Assembly (NCBI GenBank): GCA_022495005.1
Contig: JAGYXB010000461.1
Location: forward strand, 310,001 to 374,000
Length of the DNA: 64,000 bases
Direction of reading: 5' to 3'
Source: Rhyacophila brunnea
Taxonomy: Eukaryota > Arthropoda > Insecta > Trichoptera > Rhyacophilidae
A program made the translations under genes and the position numbers. The notes beneath the pieces are model-generated. The model was not told where the DNA came from and searched no databases. It saw nothing but the letters and a program-made list of their open reading frames with translations. This document shows, in pieces, positions 21,990-33,540 of the stretch (position 1 is the stretch's first letter; each line of letters starts with the position of its first letter).

Positions 21990-23105
21990 CCCTTAAACTT
22001 TTTCTCCAAAAAAGTTTGCTTTATCTTATACAATGAACTATCATTATTCATAATATTTAGATAAATATTAATAAAAAAAACACAAACGACACTTTGTTAT
22101 AATTCCATTATATCGAAACATGAAAACAGGCTGCCAAATTAAAATACGCCAACGTACATAATACTATTTTTATATTACTAATAATTTAAACAATCTAAAA
22201 GTCTTAAAAGCCAATAGAAAAAAAAATATGCGTTTATTTACCTCTTGTATGCAGATTTGCTGTTTTTATTGTATTATAATACCTAATACCGATAGCCCGT
22301 GACTTAGTTCTCGTGTAATACGGAAATAAAAAATAGACAGATAAACAGAATGAAGAAAAATACTAATTCCGCTACCGGAAGCTCATCTCACCACTCTACC
22401 GCTGCTATTTGACTACTTTACCAACTTTTGTTGAACTATCAAAGGTTTTCAAGATGTTTTATTTTAGATTTGGATTCGTCGAGATATCAAAATGAAACTA
22501 AATTAGTATTAGCAGTGTTTTCAAGTAATTAAACAGCCACATTGACATGGTTAAAAAAAAAACTATATATTCTGCTTAGGTTTTACGGAAATAGTAGCAA
22601 CATCGATTAAAAGGGAATTTTATCGAAATCACAGACAAGCACTCTATTATTATATTTATGTATTGTATTTATGTAGTATACATGTAAATAATGTGTTAAT
22701 AAATTATCCAGATGGTTAATATAATATTATAATAACGGATACGTTAACACAAAACTATTATATACAAGGAATTAAATTATATATTATTTCTCTTAAGACC
22801 AACCCCAGAATGATAATAATCAAAAACTCAGATAAGTAGGTAAATTAAATGTCTATGCCAGAGTAAGTTTTACTCGAACAATTTGCATTTATATTCGTGT
22901 TTAAGTGTCAAAATGACGCAAGAATCTGCAATTAATTAGCCCTACAAACTTTCTGAACTTCTGTGCTGTAGTCTAAACAAAGGGATGCATAATTATTTTA
23001 ACACATTATACCATAACATAATATCGTCGTTTGAATTATAACATCGCGTAGGAATAATTTTAACATAGAAAAAACATTGTAATGCCTTTAGAACTTTGTA
23101 ATGTT
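21990..23105. other. AT-rich non-coding stretch
   Basis: No open frame with family features and no repeat partner in the window was recognised. Confidence 0.45.
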
Positions 23106-23109
23106 ATAC

Positions 23110-24016
23110 CTAGGCTTAGGATTCTTAGGTATTTAAATATTTTTTTTTTTGAGCGGCACCAAAACCAAATATCAAAAATATCTGTTTCAGACAATTTTGT
23201 AACATTTATGCCCTATTTGTGAGCAACTATTTTTAAATATTTTTAGATAATTACATATTTTTACATATTCTAGGTTTAAGCACATATTTTCACATAAACA
23301 CAAAATTTCAATTTCAAAACTCAAAAATTCCAACCCTATTTCAATAGCATAAGAAATAATGGGAAACCGTTCCATAAAAAATGGATTGGCATTAATCACT
23401 TCAAATTATGGTCATCTGGTAAACACAATTGAAATGTTAGAATCATCTACAAAGTCACAAGTGAAGCAAATTAATATTTTAAACAATACTGCTGCTAAAA
23501 TAAGAAATGTTCCTGGACCAATTGGAATAAAAATAAGTACAAAATTAAATAGTTCCTCGATCAATTAAATACTGTTTTAAATAAAAATACTGGACTTCAA
23601 ATGCTGCAGAATATTAAAGCTGTTTTGGAAAATCCATCATATTCCTCAGATGTCTCAATTTTTTCTACTTCAGAAATAGTTTCATTTACATACGCAATAA
23701 TAATAAAGTGGTAAGAAGTTTTTCCGTGTATAAAATTTTTCTAAGATCAAATTGTCAAAGATTCACTTTCGAAAATTTGAAGCATTATTTTATTATTTAT
23801 TGTAATAAAGCGTTTTCTGTCTGTGAATAAATAATAAATTAAAATGTTGAAATATATATGATTTATTGTAAGAGGTACTTATTTAAATTGTTAGCACCAA
23901 TTTTTGTTTTTTAGCCCATATTCATGAAATTTTAATAACATATTTTCCAATTAATTATATCTACATATTTTAGGTACCTATTATAATTTTTTAGCACCTA
24001 AAAATCCTAAACTTAG
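23110..24016. mobile_element. Internally deleted hAT-like element
   Basis: The ends are imperfect inverted repeats: CTAGGCTTAGGATTCTTAGG at 23110 and the complement of CTAAGTTTAGGATTTTTAGG ending at 24016. Between them lies a decayed hAT transposase C-terminus on the plus strand (see next entry). At about 0.9 kb the element has lost most of the transposase. No clean 8-bp duplication could be assigned because the flanks are TA-rich. Confidence 0.6.
23359..23830 (+). pseudogene. hAT transposase C-terminal remnant
   Basis: The frame from 23359 gives LALITSNYGHLVNTIEMLE and RNVPGPIGIKI; after a frame change near 23560 comes LDQLNTVLNKNTGLQMLQNI, and then VVRSFSVYKIFLRSN with FTFENLKHYFIIYCN to the stop at 23828-23830. 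The block R-SFS-YK--L--N----FENL is the conserved dimerisation region at the C-terminus of hAT transposases, normally (D/E)(V/A)ERSFS.YK..L..NR....ENL. The acidic residue and the ER are changed here. The catalytic core upstream is gone. Confidence 0.7.
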
Positions 24017-24524
24017 TTATATCGTTCGGTAAATAAAACTCCGCTATTAATCTGGCATATCATAATGACCCTTTGATTTATAATAGCTTGGCCACCCAAA
24101 AATCTCTTCACGACTGCCTGTCGCAAATTATCGTGTATGTATTCAATTCTAAGCTTTCCTAAACGCCAAACCATAAAATGTGCAGGAAAGTTCAATTTAG
24201 AAGTTATTAAAGGAAATACATTTGTTTCGAATTACATTTTATTTTGGGGATTTTTTCCAATTTCAATTTTATGAAAAATTCAATACACTAGCAAATAATG
24301 TCACTTAGAATACTTAAGAAGTAGAATGAAAATAATTGTTTCTTAATTTAAATCAAATCTTATGGATTTAGGTTTATACCTACAGAAATGTTGGAAATTT
24401 CATAGATACTCGATTGATGTAAAAAAAACGTATTTCGTAAACTTGGCGCTTAGGATAGTTTAGAATTGAATAGACGTTATGGTCTGCAGTTTTAATGATC
24501 CAGTGTCGGGATATTTCTATTGGT

Positions 24525-24632
24525 TATATTATGTAAATTGTACATACTACAGTTCACTATGAACTGTCTTTTCGGAAAGAGATGACTGCATAACATTAAG
24601 ATTAACAAATAACGCGTTATCCGAGAAGCATC
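24525..24632 (+). repeat. Repeat C, partial copy 4
   Basis: One end of C survives: GTAAATTGTACATACTACAG, TTCACTATGAACTG, CGGAAAGAGATGACTGCAT and AACGCGTTATCCGAGAAGCAT. The rest is missing. Confidence 0.55.
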
Positions 24633-24644
24633 CATCTTCAGCTA

Positions 24645-24684
24645 AAGCTCCATTTTGACCTACGTGGGGCACGTGGGCCTTTAA
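24645..24684. mobile_element. Solo terminus of the TTAA element
   Basis: AAGCTCCATTTTGACCTACG followed by TGGGGCACGTGGGCC and TTAA (24681-24684) matches the right terminus of the TTAA family (GCTCCATTTTGACGTACGC...CCCTTAA in the copy ending at 60131). Only about 36 bases remain, joined to a truncated C copy. Confidence 0.55.
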
Positions 24685-25074
24685 CGCAAGCAAGTCATCT
24701 CAATTTGGGTTTTCCATTTTCTTCTTTATTTGTTGTCATAATAATTTTTGAAGGCTGCTTTTACTTTATTCTTGAGACATGATTTAGACATAGTAAACGT
24801 TCTACCTTAATAAAATTTGTGATAGTATCGGCTTCGAAAACTGGCAATTAATCCCCAAGTTGTATCGCGTTCATCAAACATCATTTTATTATACGAAAAA
24901 TTCTTCTTAAAAACCTCTTATTAAATATATCAAGAGTAGGTACTAGCATAATTTACAATGTTCAATATTCTGAGCTATAATTCAGGATGAGTCTAATTAG
25001 GTGTCTTGTATGTTTTTGGCTTTTTATGTTCATTAACTTAAAGAGACGTTTTTGGAGACTGTAACTGTACTGTA

Positions 25075-25470
25075 CTGAACCAGTTTGCCGTATCACACTT
25101 CACCGTGAAATGTGGTATCGGAAATATATGGCCGTATATTAAAGACCATCCAACCTCTTTGGGTCGTGTAATACTGACATAAATTCATGACTAAATAAAA
25201 AACGGTTCTTGTCGGCTTACACTTTTACAGAAAGCCAAACGCCAAAAGCAAACAAATTTTGAAAATAGCCGATATACTGCATTTTTAGTTAGGTTAGGTT
25301 AGGTTTTTATTCTTGATTTTTTCCAAAATCAGCTATGCACATTGAATTAATGTTCATATTGAATCTAATAAAATTGGAGACCGAATAGTATACGGTCATC
25401 TCTTTCCGACAAAAAAGCTCACGGGGAAATGTTTTACGCACAATTTAAATGTAACCAAGAATTACTGGCT
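25075..25470 (-). repeat. Repeat C, copy 5, with TTAGG repeats
   Basis: A near full-length C in reverse orientation: CCGTATCACACTTCACCGTG, GGCCGTATATTAAAGACC, CTCTTTGGGTCG, CGGTTCTTGTCGGCTTACAC, GCCGATATACTGC, then three perfect TTAGG units at 25289-25303, AATCAGCTATG, GGTCATCTCTTTCC and finally AAATGTAACCAAG. The TTAGG units are the G-rich strand of the arthropod telomere repeat but sit at a fixed internal position in this family. Confidence 0.75.
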
Positions 25471-26094
25471 CACAATACTTACATTATTATGTTTATATAA
25501 TATGTTCAGAGTTCAGATTGAAAAAGAAGCTTTTAGAGGGGTTTTCCTCGATTCGGAATAACAATTTTTTATTTACTTTGTATTTTTAATCACTGGTTAA
25601 CACTGGCTGGCGAAATATAGATATATTAAGATCACGAGCCAATTAACGGCATCCCTACCTGGTATATAAGAGTACCTATATTATATACCTATATTAGTAT
25701 AGTCCAATTTATTTGACGATCATTAAAATTATGATTTTATGCAATTCAATTATTATAAATTTATGTGTTCGACCGATTGTAAAAGTAACAATAAATAGTT
25801 TTAATTGTCTAACTAACTAAATTTATTTGAATGTATCAATATCTTTTAATGATCATTATACCTCGTTTCAACGTGCATGGATTTACTGTTGACAGTACGT
25901 ATTATCGCGGCCATAACAAGAAAATACACGTGTAAACGAATGTATGAATTAAAAATGGTTGGAAGTATGAATTAGAAATGCTTGGAAGTTGATTTTCACG
26001 CGACAGTAGAACTATAGTGGCGAACCTGCCGATAAAAAAAACTACACCGCGCAGACTTATTTTGAGGTTAACCGATTTTCAAGACCTGTCAAAT

Positions 26095-26388
26095 AGTACT
26101 ATGAAATGACAACAAAGCTAATACAAAACTACCGAAAAGATCTTCACGTTGGCAGTATGACGCCGCAATTTTTATAAAAGCAATAAAATTGCCCTTTGTG
26201 GCGACTAGGTCGGATGGTCTGATGGGCCCAACAGCTGGCCGAACCGACTTGAGCAGCTCTTTCCTTTCCGTACACATTTTAGGACATTCCCAGAGGATGT
26301 GGTTAGTATCCTGTATTTCTTCGCCACATGGACATATTGAACGGGTAACAAGACCAAGCTCAAAGAGCCTGCCAGCGAAGCCACCATT
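26095..26388 (-). pseudogene. R1/I-like LINE C-terminus (downstream half)
   Basis: On the minus strand the frame reads FAGRLFELGLVTRSICPCGE, EIQDTNHILWECPKMCTERK, ELLKSVRPAVGPIRPSDLVA, TKGNFIAF and ASYCQREDLF, ending in a stop near 26089. The C-P-C-G-E..D...H.L.ECP arrangement is the cysteine-histidine motif at the end of the ORF2 protein of R1/LOA/I-type non-LTR elements. The end (LVATK.NFIAF..VASYCQREDLF) is repeated at 61480-61566. The upstream half is displaced to 26663-26856 by the insertion at 26389-26661. Confidence 0.75.
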
Positions 26389-26661
26389 GGGTCTACTCTA
26401 TACTTATCGACCGCTGAAGTGATAAAGTGAGAAATATTATCAAACTTAGGGTAGGTTTGTATCAAAGTGTTAGCACTTATTGTAACGATTACAATAAGTT
26501 GGTTTTAATTGTTGCATTAAGTGCTATATTTTAACAGCAGCAAGAGAGGTTCTGTTAAAATATAGCACATATTGCAACAATTACAATCAACTTATTGTAA
26601 TTGTTACTTAACGTTACTAATATTTATCACTTTAGCGGTCGACAAAGTATAGAATAGACCC
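26389..26661. mobile_element. 273-bp foldback inserted in a LINE
   Basis: The two ends (GGGTCTACTCTATACTTATC at 26389 and the complement of GGGTCTATTCTATACTTTG ending at 26661) continue as long inverted arms through GACCGCTGAAGTGATAAA and on to GTGCTATATTTTAACAG (26521-26537), whose exact complement is 26552-26568. The loop is about 14 bases. The arms differ by indels. Removing it brings the two LINE halves together as SQFLTGP and GFAGRLFELG, which identifies it as an insertion. No target duplication is clear. Confidence 0.7.
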
Positions 26662-26662
26662 A

Positions 26663-26856
26663 CAGGTCCAGTCAAGAATTGACTAGTGTAATGATCTGGA
26701 GTCAAAGCGGTTATATCCATTCGCCATTTGATATTTGGAAAAAAACATATATGTATGCGTGCCTTTGGTGAAGGCATCCCATTTTTTCTGCCAGGTCTTT
26801 AACGCCGCATCCAGGTCATTATAGGGATAGTTCGTTTCCTCATGAATAGTTTTTCA
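26663..26856 (-). pseudogene. R1/I-like LINE C-terminus (upstream half)
   Basis: The minus strand encodes IHEETNYPYNDLDAALKTWQ, KKWDAFTKGTHTYMFFS, then after a frame change HYTSQFLTGP. W...WD..TKGR.TY.FF..... HYT.QFLTGHG is the conserved spacer/RNase H-like tail of R1/LOA/I-type LINEs, which should be followed within about 15 residues by the CPCGE motif; that motif is found beyond the foldback insertion. Confidence 0.7.
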
Positions 26857-27029
26857 CCAGCAGTATAAGTACAGTTTGATATTTATTAAAATTATTAAAT
26901 TTAATGTTGATTAAACATTAAATACGAAATTTTCTAGAACAATGATAATACATATTATGCTGAATTGTTTTTCTGGTTTGCCGATGATACCGCTTTCAAT
27001 AGGATGCGATTGTATCGGAAAATGCAGCA

Positions 27030-27290
27030 AAATCCCCAACCCCGTATTTTTGGCGTAACTAATAGAGTTATGTGTGGGGTATTGTGGGGCAACCGCTCGT
27101 AAATGTACCTCGCTTTATAGACTCCGCGGGAGGGGCGCAAAAGAATATGAGGAGATTTGCATTCGGGGCGGTAACTCTCCGATCGTCCTCTTCCCTCCCA
27201 CAAATGTATCGCCCGCGTGCACGATGCTCGTAAATGTGTGTTCATAAAACTTCGCGAAATTCCACTTTACTCAATGCGAATGTAATCAAG
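27030..27290. other. GC-rich block
   Basis: A CpG-containing patch (CTCCGCGGGAGGGGCGC, CGGGGCGGTAACTC, CGCCCGCGTGCACGATGC) contrasts sharply with the surroundings. A perfect octamer ATTTGCAT lies at about 27157-27164. A minus-strand frame of 96 codons crosses it but its product has no family features. It might be a promoter or conserved element of an unseen gene; nothing more can be said. Confidence 0.4.
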
Positions 27291-27507
27291 TCAGTGTTTG
27301 ATCTCTATGAATTTTCCAGCTCGAAACATAAACTGCCGTGCATCTTATTGTACCCGTATTATTTTTATCTTTCCCTCTCTAACTTGTAAGGAAAACATAA
27401 CCTTTTAATTTTTTTTTATATCTGTATAGTTTTTGTTTTTTTCTTGCAAGTTCATTCGTTTGTGTGTAACAGGGTGTCGGTGACGGCATCGAAATACACA
27501 TTCCCTA

Positions 27508-28073
27508 CAATGGCGAAGGGTGTAGGTAGCCAATGAAGATCCGAAATAAGTGCACATTAAACTTTGTCTTTCAAATTTTGTGATTTTATTAGTGTAGGAT
27601 AGTGTTTGCTAGATTTTGAAATTCAATTAAACTTTCCCTAATCCAAATCATAGTATATTATAGATAGATAATAGCTTAAAAATTTAGTTTATCTATAAAA
27701 TATTTAAAATTATGCCATTAAACCATAAATAATAGAAGATATTTTATATATTATAGAAAAATCTTTTTTATCGATTATGATTTGGATGAGCAACCAACTA
27801 GGTACCAACAACATCTGTAATATTATGTATTATTATTTCAACGAAATAAAATAAGTGTTACTGAAAAAGTGTGCACTATTTTTACCGGATCGCCCATAGC
27901 ATACCTAAACTATTATGGTTTGGTTTAGGCAGGGTTTAATTGAATTTAAAAAAAAATAACTAGCACCGTTTGCATTTTTTTTTCTTAGTTAAACAAAAAC
28001 AAATAAGTATGACTGTCAAAGTTTAGTGTACACTATTTATGTTGAATCTTACCTATCTCAATCCTCACCATTG
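27508..28073. mobile_element. hAT-type element, family E, copy 2 (566 bp)
   Basis: The left end CAATGGCGAAGGGTG and right end complement CAATGGTGAGGATTG are decayed forms of the family terminus. Inside are the conserved GCACA.TAAACTTTGTC, GATAGATAATAG/CTATCTATAAAATATTT and GGTTTAGGCAGGGTTTAATT blocks, themselves arranged as inner inverted repeats. A plus-strand frame of 80 codons at its right end is fortuitous. Confidence 0.65.
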
Positions 28074-28499
28074 CATTACCACAAGAATACAAAATCACAT
28101 TTTTATCATCAAAAAATCACCGGTAAAGCCTCAATCCATGTCATGGCATCTTCATCAGATTGGTGGACAAACAGAGAGTTTTTTATTGGAGGCATATAGA
28201 TATCAAAAATATGATCAGTGGTTTGGGTTTCACCCCACTGATAAAATAGAGACGAATTTAAGCTACGCGCATGTGATTTAGGCCTACGATGTTTTTTCGT
28301 CTAATATGCATTGTCATATTTTATCATATTATATCCGTAATTCTACTATATATTATACCATATCAAATTATAATATTCGACCTTTGAACGCGATAAGATT
28401 AATTAATTAATTGCACTTAAAATATGTTAGTACTGGAGTGATGATTTAGATTTTAGAGTGATGGGAGTTGAATTAGGCACCCGGTGGTAGCCTCTAAAG

Positions 28500-28942
28500 C
28501 AGCGTTTATTATGGGTCGCGATCCAAAATTGGGTCGATTGGTATATTTGATGGGTCGCGAAATATTCTCAACAATATTCTGGCCACACTGTTTAATGTTG
28601 ATGTTTCACGCGATCGCAGTGGTCAAAACTAATAATTTGCGTAACATCATACATGTGTAAAGGAGGATTTTCTGTTCTGAGTGTAAAAAATCCAAATTTC
28701 GAAATAGATTGCAGCGACCTAAGATGCAGCCTGTCTAATGTAACACTAAACTTTGATAAGCTCTCAAAGCTTAACGAAAGGCAAGGTTCACATTAATAGG
28801 ATTGAATTTTATTTACCAAAACTGTATTTACTTAGTATTATTAGAATAAAATATTTTTTTGTCAGTACAGTAATATCTTGAGTAGTGAACCAAAATTATT
28901 ACCCTAAATTGGGTCGCAGATCAAAAAGGTTAAGAAACCCTG
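28500..28942. mobile_element. hAT-type MITE with perfect 8-bp duplication (443 bp)
   Basis: The element starts CAGCGTTTATTATGGGTCGC and ends GTTAAGAAACCCTG, whose complement is CAGGGTTTCTTAACC; both arms contain GGGTCGCGATC/GGGTCGCAGATC. It is flanked by the identical 8-mer CTCTAAAG at 28492-28499 and 28943-28950. CAG...CTG ends with an 8-bp duplication define a hAT element. It is non-coding, hence non-autonomous. Confidence 0.85.
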
Positions 28943-28959
28943 CTCTAAAGCAATGGACT

Positions 28960-30575
28960 TTGAGATCAAATGTTGCGTTTGAAAAATTCACCTGTCATTT
29001 TTTGATAACATTCATGTACATTATTGTCCGATCCAGATTTGAAACCCAATACCAAATTGGTTGTAGAAATGAATGACAATTTTATTATTATCTATCATTC
29101 AAACCGTTTGTTACAATTAACTCCACTTTGAGATACCGATATGAATACATAATATATTATTTTATTATGCTCTGTTTAGGAGTGAAAATAATAATATAGG
29201 GAGGTAATTAGTAATTACCATCCTTTCTGATCTGTTATTTATATACGTACTTACACAAAACTTTTATATTATGTAGGTATATATAAAAATCATTTATTTC
29301 CCTTTTAAGTAACTTATCAACAACAAGCTTCGTAGAGGCTTGCCAACCATCGTAGCGTCCTTTGTTTTTGAAACTGCTATTAAGAACAACTATATATTAT
29401 TTCATTTGAAACCATAGCCTTTGATTTTTTATCCATGATATTTGCCTTTTGCCTATAACTCGTATTCCCAGAGTTTTTCTCTGGTTGATAAGCTATATGA
29501 GATAGTATTTTTAATCTATGGTCAATTAATTTTTGCATTTACTATTGTGTTATATGATATCTATTACTGCACGATATTTCATACGAAATTGTTCTTTCGG
29601 GATAATTATTTTCTTTAGACTATAATATCTATGTCCAAATAATCTTCACACCTATTTTACATGGCATAGGTCATACTATAATGAGAAAAAAATGTATAAA
29701 ATTTGATATAGTTGATAAAAATGCACTTTTCAGCTGTTCGACATAAAATATAATAAATAACGTCATCATGTCAGAGATTCATCCCATTAAGAACGATGGT
29801 GTATTTTAAAAGATAATTGGATACTTATGTTAAAAATCAATCAACTAAACAGATTTTCCATCCTATACAAACCATTTTCAGTTATGAAAATATGTCAAAA
29901 TATCAATATAATATCTAAAATTCACAAAGTGTATGCAGATAAACGAGGCATTCATCAGTGATAATTTTCTTTGAAGTGGTTTGATAGACTTTCTCAGAAA
30001 ATATCCAATATCTTAATAACATCGGTATGTATATTTTACAATATGAGTGAAGTGTAAAAAAATCTTAGCAAAATTACTATTTTTATTAACAGTCAATGAC
30101 GGTTTATCTTATCGGTTAATTATTGTTCGAAACAGGGTTTGTATGTGTCATCGCCTCGGTCCGTCACGTACTTAAAACCGTTACTGACTTCCCAATGAAG
30201 TTTACTTTTCAAATATGTATTGAAGTATGATGCTCAGCTGACTTTTAAATGGGATAACTTCAAACTTTACTATCGAAATATCGTTCAAATTTGTGACCTT
30301 ATAAGTACCTACCATGGATTTATGACGACATCTATTGGTAGAAAAAAAAACTAACCGTTCAGTCGATAATAAAAACAAACGACATCGAACATTGTACATC
30401 CGTGACGATGTATAAACTAATTAAATTTATTTCGTTATATTATAATATTGCAATTATTTGAAATATATACGCGTATTGTGATTTAGTCTATAACCATCAG
30501 TAAAACAATAACGTCAACATAAAATAAATGTTCCTTGTTTTAACATAATGTGTGCCTATTAAAAATCAAAAATTA
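28960..30575. other. AT-rich non-coding stretch
   Basis: No supportable gene, repeat partner or regulatory motif was found. A 65-codon minus-strand frame at 30399-30202 has no family features. Confidence 0.45.
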
Positions 30576-30579
30576 CGAG

Positions 30580-31057
30580 GTAGTTGTGCGAAATAATTAA
30601 AAATAATTACAAGATAAAAAAAAAACTTTTTATATAAGTACAACGTTTTTAAATTTTCTGTTGAATCATATAAACTTGACTTGACTAGCTTAAACGATCA
30701 AAAAAAAAATTGTATTTGATAGAAATAATACTGAAATGTCATTTTGACACTCATATTGATTTCCATAGTAACGCACGTATATATTATTAATTTAGTTGTT
30801 AGGACCACCCCCTTAGCAACCAATAATAGTGGATTAGATTACGGATTTCTTCCGAAATAATTTTTCATACAAAACAGAATTAACTGAAAATGAATTTAAT
30901 TCTACTTAAAAATGGCTAAAAGTATTAAAAAATGCATTGGTATCGTGTTCTGATATATTATAAAAGTTTCAAATGTCTAGCTAGTCGGGAAGTTAGTTAA
31001 AAATCGATTGCAAGATTTGTACCGGACAAATAAGAATACGACCTAATAAAAACGTTG
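30580..31057 (-). repeat. Repeat M, copy 2
   Basis: This is the reverse complement of 2882-3400 over the whole unit, from ACTTTTTATA/GAATCATATAAACTTGAC on the left to TAATAAAAACGTTGTA on the right. GTCGGGAAGTTAGTTAAAAA and TATCAGAACACGA equivalents are nearly identical. No class could be assigned. Confidence 0.7.
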
Positions 31058-31904
31058 TAAAAAATAGATTTTTTTTATTAACCAATTGAATTACCTACAG
31101 TTAATAAAATAACTACAGGTTTGAATATAGAATTTATTGATAGAAAAAAAAATTAAATAAGTTAACCCAGCTAACAAGATTTTATCATATTGTGACTGAC
31201 CAATTAGAAACACAGCGCGTTAGCCTCTTGTTCATGACATGCGGAAGAGATGAGCCTAATAAAAATTCCTTTGCAATAAAAAATATATAAAAATTAATAT
31301 AACTTTCAAATTAAAGCCGATCCACTGAAAGATATGAGATCTTTATCTCTTTAACTTAAACCTAAGCACCTACTTATGGTAAGCTCTGTAGAGAAATTAT
31401 TTTGTAAATTACGCCTAACATTCACAGAGATAATCTGAAACAGATAAATTCCAATAGGCCTTCTCGTAATTACAAGCGAGATACTTTGGGTAGTCGCATA
31501 AACACAATTATCACTAAGTGTTTCCGTTCGAAGTAATGAACCTCCTCCTGCGTGGAAAAAATGGGGAAAATCCGAGGGATCCGATTTTCCCTGGCAAAGG
31601 ATCCCAAACTCGATTCGCGATGGTGGTGCTTACTGGTAGAGAATTTAACAGAGCCGTATTGAGACATTTCGGCGACAAAAAAATATATACTTACCGTTAA
31701 CAAAACAATAGAAAATATTAAATAATTTAATTTTTACCGTACTTATCCAAAATATTGACTTAATAATGGACGTAGCATAATATAAAAAATAAAAAGTATT
31801 TATTTTATAAAAAAATTAATGTAGATAATAAAAATAATTCTTTCTGTGATGTAGTAACCAATATTGAAAATTTGTTTGGAGCCGTCTTCTATCAAAAGTT
31901 GGCA

Positions 31905-32225
31905 ACCAAGTTTTATCGTATCCGGAAATTTGTATGTAAACAGTTCACCGCAGGACATTTATACAGACTGGCGAATTTTATGAGATATCTTTACTAGGTT
32001 AGAATAGGTTAGGTTAGGGATACTTTAATTGGAACAATACTATTTGCAAACTATCGCCGCATTTTGTAAGATACCTACAAATGTATTCCACGGTGAAATG
32101 TTCAACGAAGAACTCGTCATTTGATAAAATGTTATACGAACTCATGTTTCACGTACTGTGGCGCACGAATAAGTATACCACGATGAACTGCATACGTACA
32201 ACTTACATGTAACCAAGTTTTATAG
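31905..32225. repeat. Repeat C-related, copy 6
   Basis: The block has C-like ends (CAGTTCACCGCAGGACA; CGATGAACTGCATACGTACAACTTACATGTAACC) and an inner AGGTTAGAATAGGTTAGGTTAGGG run, but the middle differs from other copies. It is a diverged subfamily. Confidence 0.5.
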
Positions 32226-32863
32226 CATAACCCCTACCCTTAGACTCTTACAGTCATATCAAATCATCAATGCCTTGGATATTGAGATACTTATAAAGGT
32301 TGCGTAGCCAAGAAAATCTCCTCCAGTCACATCAACTACCCTCTGCACATCCCTGTGGTACGGGCTGGAATAAATCAAGGTTCTCATTACGAAAAATGCG
32401 GCGAAAGTAGGTTTGCAAAATATCCGCGATTAATCAAAACTGTTGGTTCTCTTGGTTCGGTTTCTCGTCTTAAAATCTCTTTACAGGCAGTATGAATCCT
32501 CACAGCACACATACAACCAAATCACGAAAACAACCTCTTTTGATCGTAAATTATTTTATAAAAATATATCCAAACTAGGTACCTATAACATTAATAATTA
32601 ATAATAGTAGGTAGGTAGTGATCCAAACATTTTGAGAATCCTCTGATAACAAGCAATAACCAGCGTCTGGAAATCAAGTACGCGGAGTTACTTGAATAAG
32701 TTTCGATTTTATGAATAAATAAAACAGGCCGTACCTACAATCCTACTCTGGTAAAGGCTAATATAAAATCGTGGAGAGACAATTATTGCTCTATCGTATC
32801 TTTTTAGAAAACATTATTTGCCATAACATTTATTGATTAGTTGAACTTACTCTACACTACACA

Positions 32864-33107
32864 CAGGGCTCGAAATGGACCGGAACACACCAGAGCGCCG
32901 TTCCGGTTCATAAAATCCACAAAATTATCGCTCCGTCTCGTGGAAATATTAATTTGACCGTCTGAGCTAAATATTTCATATAATAAAAAAATAACACTTA
33001 TTTTTATAAATCACATTTACAATTAATGTAGTATAGTATAATAAAGTTGATATTTTCATAAAATTATCGAGCGCTCCGGTTCGTAAAATTTTCTATTTCG
33101 AGCGCTG
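32864..33107. mobile_element. hAT-type MITE (244 bp)
   Basis: The ends are CAGGGCTCGAAATGG and the complement of CAGCGCTCGAAATAG, followed on each side by a second shared block (GGAACACACCAGAGCGCC; CGAACCGGAGCGCTCG). The flanking 8-mers ACTACACA (32856-32863) and ACTACACC (33108-33115) agree at 7 of 8 positions. A fragment of the same family lies at 61421-61476. Confidence 0.85.
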
Positions 33108-33179
33108 ACTACACCACATCCTAAGCCGAAATAAACCCAATATACTAGAATAATTATTATAATTATTTCTCCTACGATT

Positions 33180-33540
33180 AAAAATATGGAATGTATAATG
33201 TGAAGGCGCCCTCTGTTATCTGGCGCTCTTTCGTTTCAGCCCATTCTGCCTACATGTTTGATGCAGCTCTGTAGTCGGGGCTGAAAGAAGTCAGAACGAG
33301 GGAGTTTGCGATACAAATTACACGCAGTTTTATTCGACACGCAGTCATGTGCGAGTCGTTTTCATTATTTCCCTCGCAACAAAATATATAAAGCGTAACT
33401 AAAGAATGTCTATCCCGATGGTTATTTTGCGGCGGCACCCGGGGGGGCGCGTGTGATGGTTCGCATCTCTGCTACTACCGAATAATATGGGTAATCAGCC
33501 TCCCGTGCCTGCTCAAATGGGAGGGTGTCCATTGGGTCGG
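33180..33540. other. GC-richer non-coding block
   Basis: The segment has GGCGCCCTCTG, TCTGGCGCTCTTTCG, GGCGGCACCCGGG and similar words in otherwise AT-rich DNA. A 62-codon minus-strand frame has no family features. It ends in a short AAATAAATAAAT run near 33545. Confidence 0.35.

Noticed and set aside
24013..24195. Minus-strand 60-codon frame ending next to the hAT terminus
   Set aside because: It looks somewhat coding-like, but no motif could be named and it overlaps the element end.
26955..27245. 96-codon minus-strand frame as a host gene
   Set aside because: GC-rich DNA is naturally poor in stops; the product has no recognisable domain or splice context.
28039..28281. 80-codon frame as a gene
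   Set aside because: It starts in the terminal repeat of a hAT element and has no family features.
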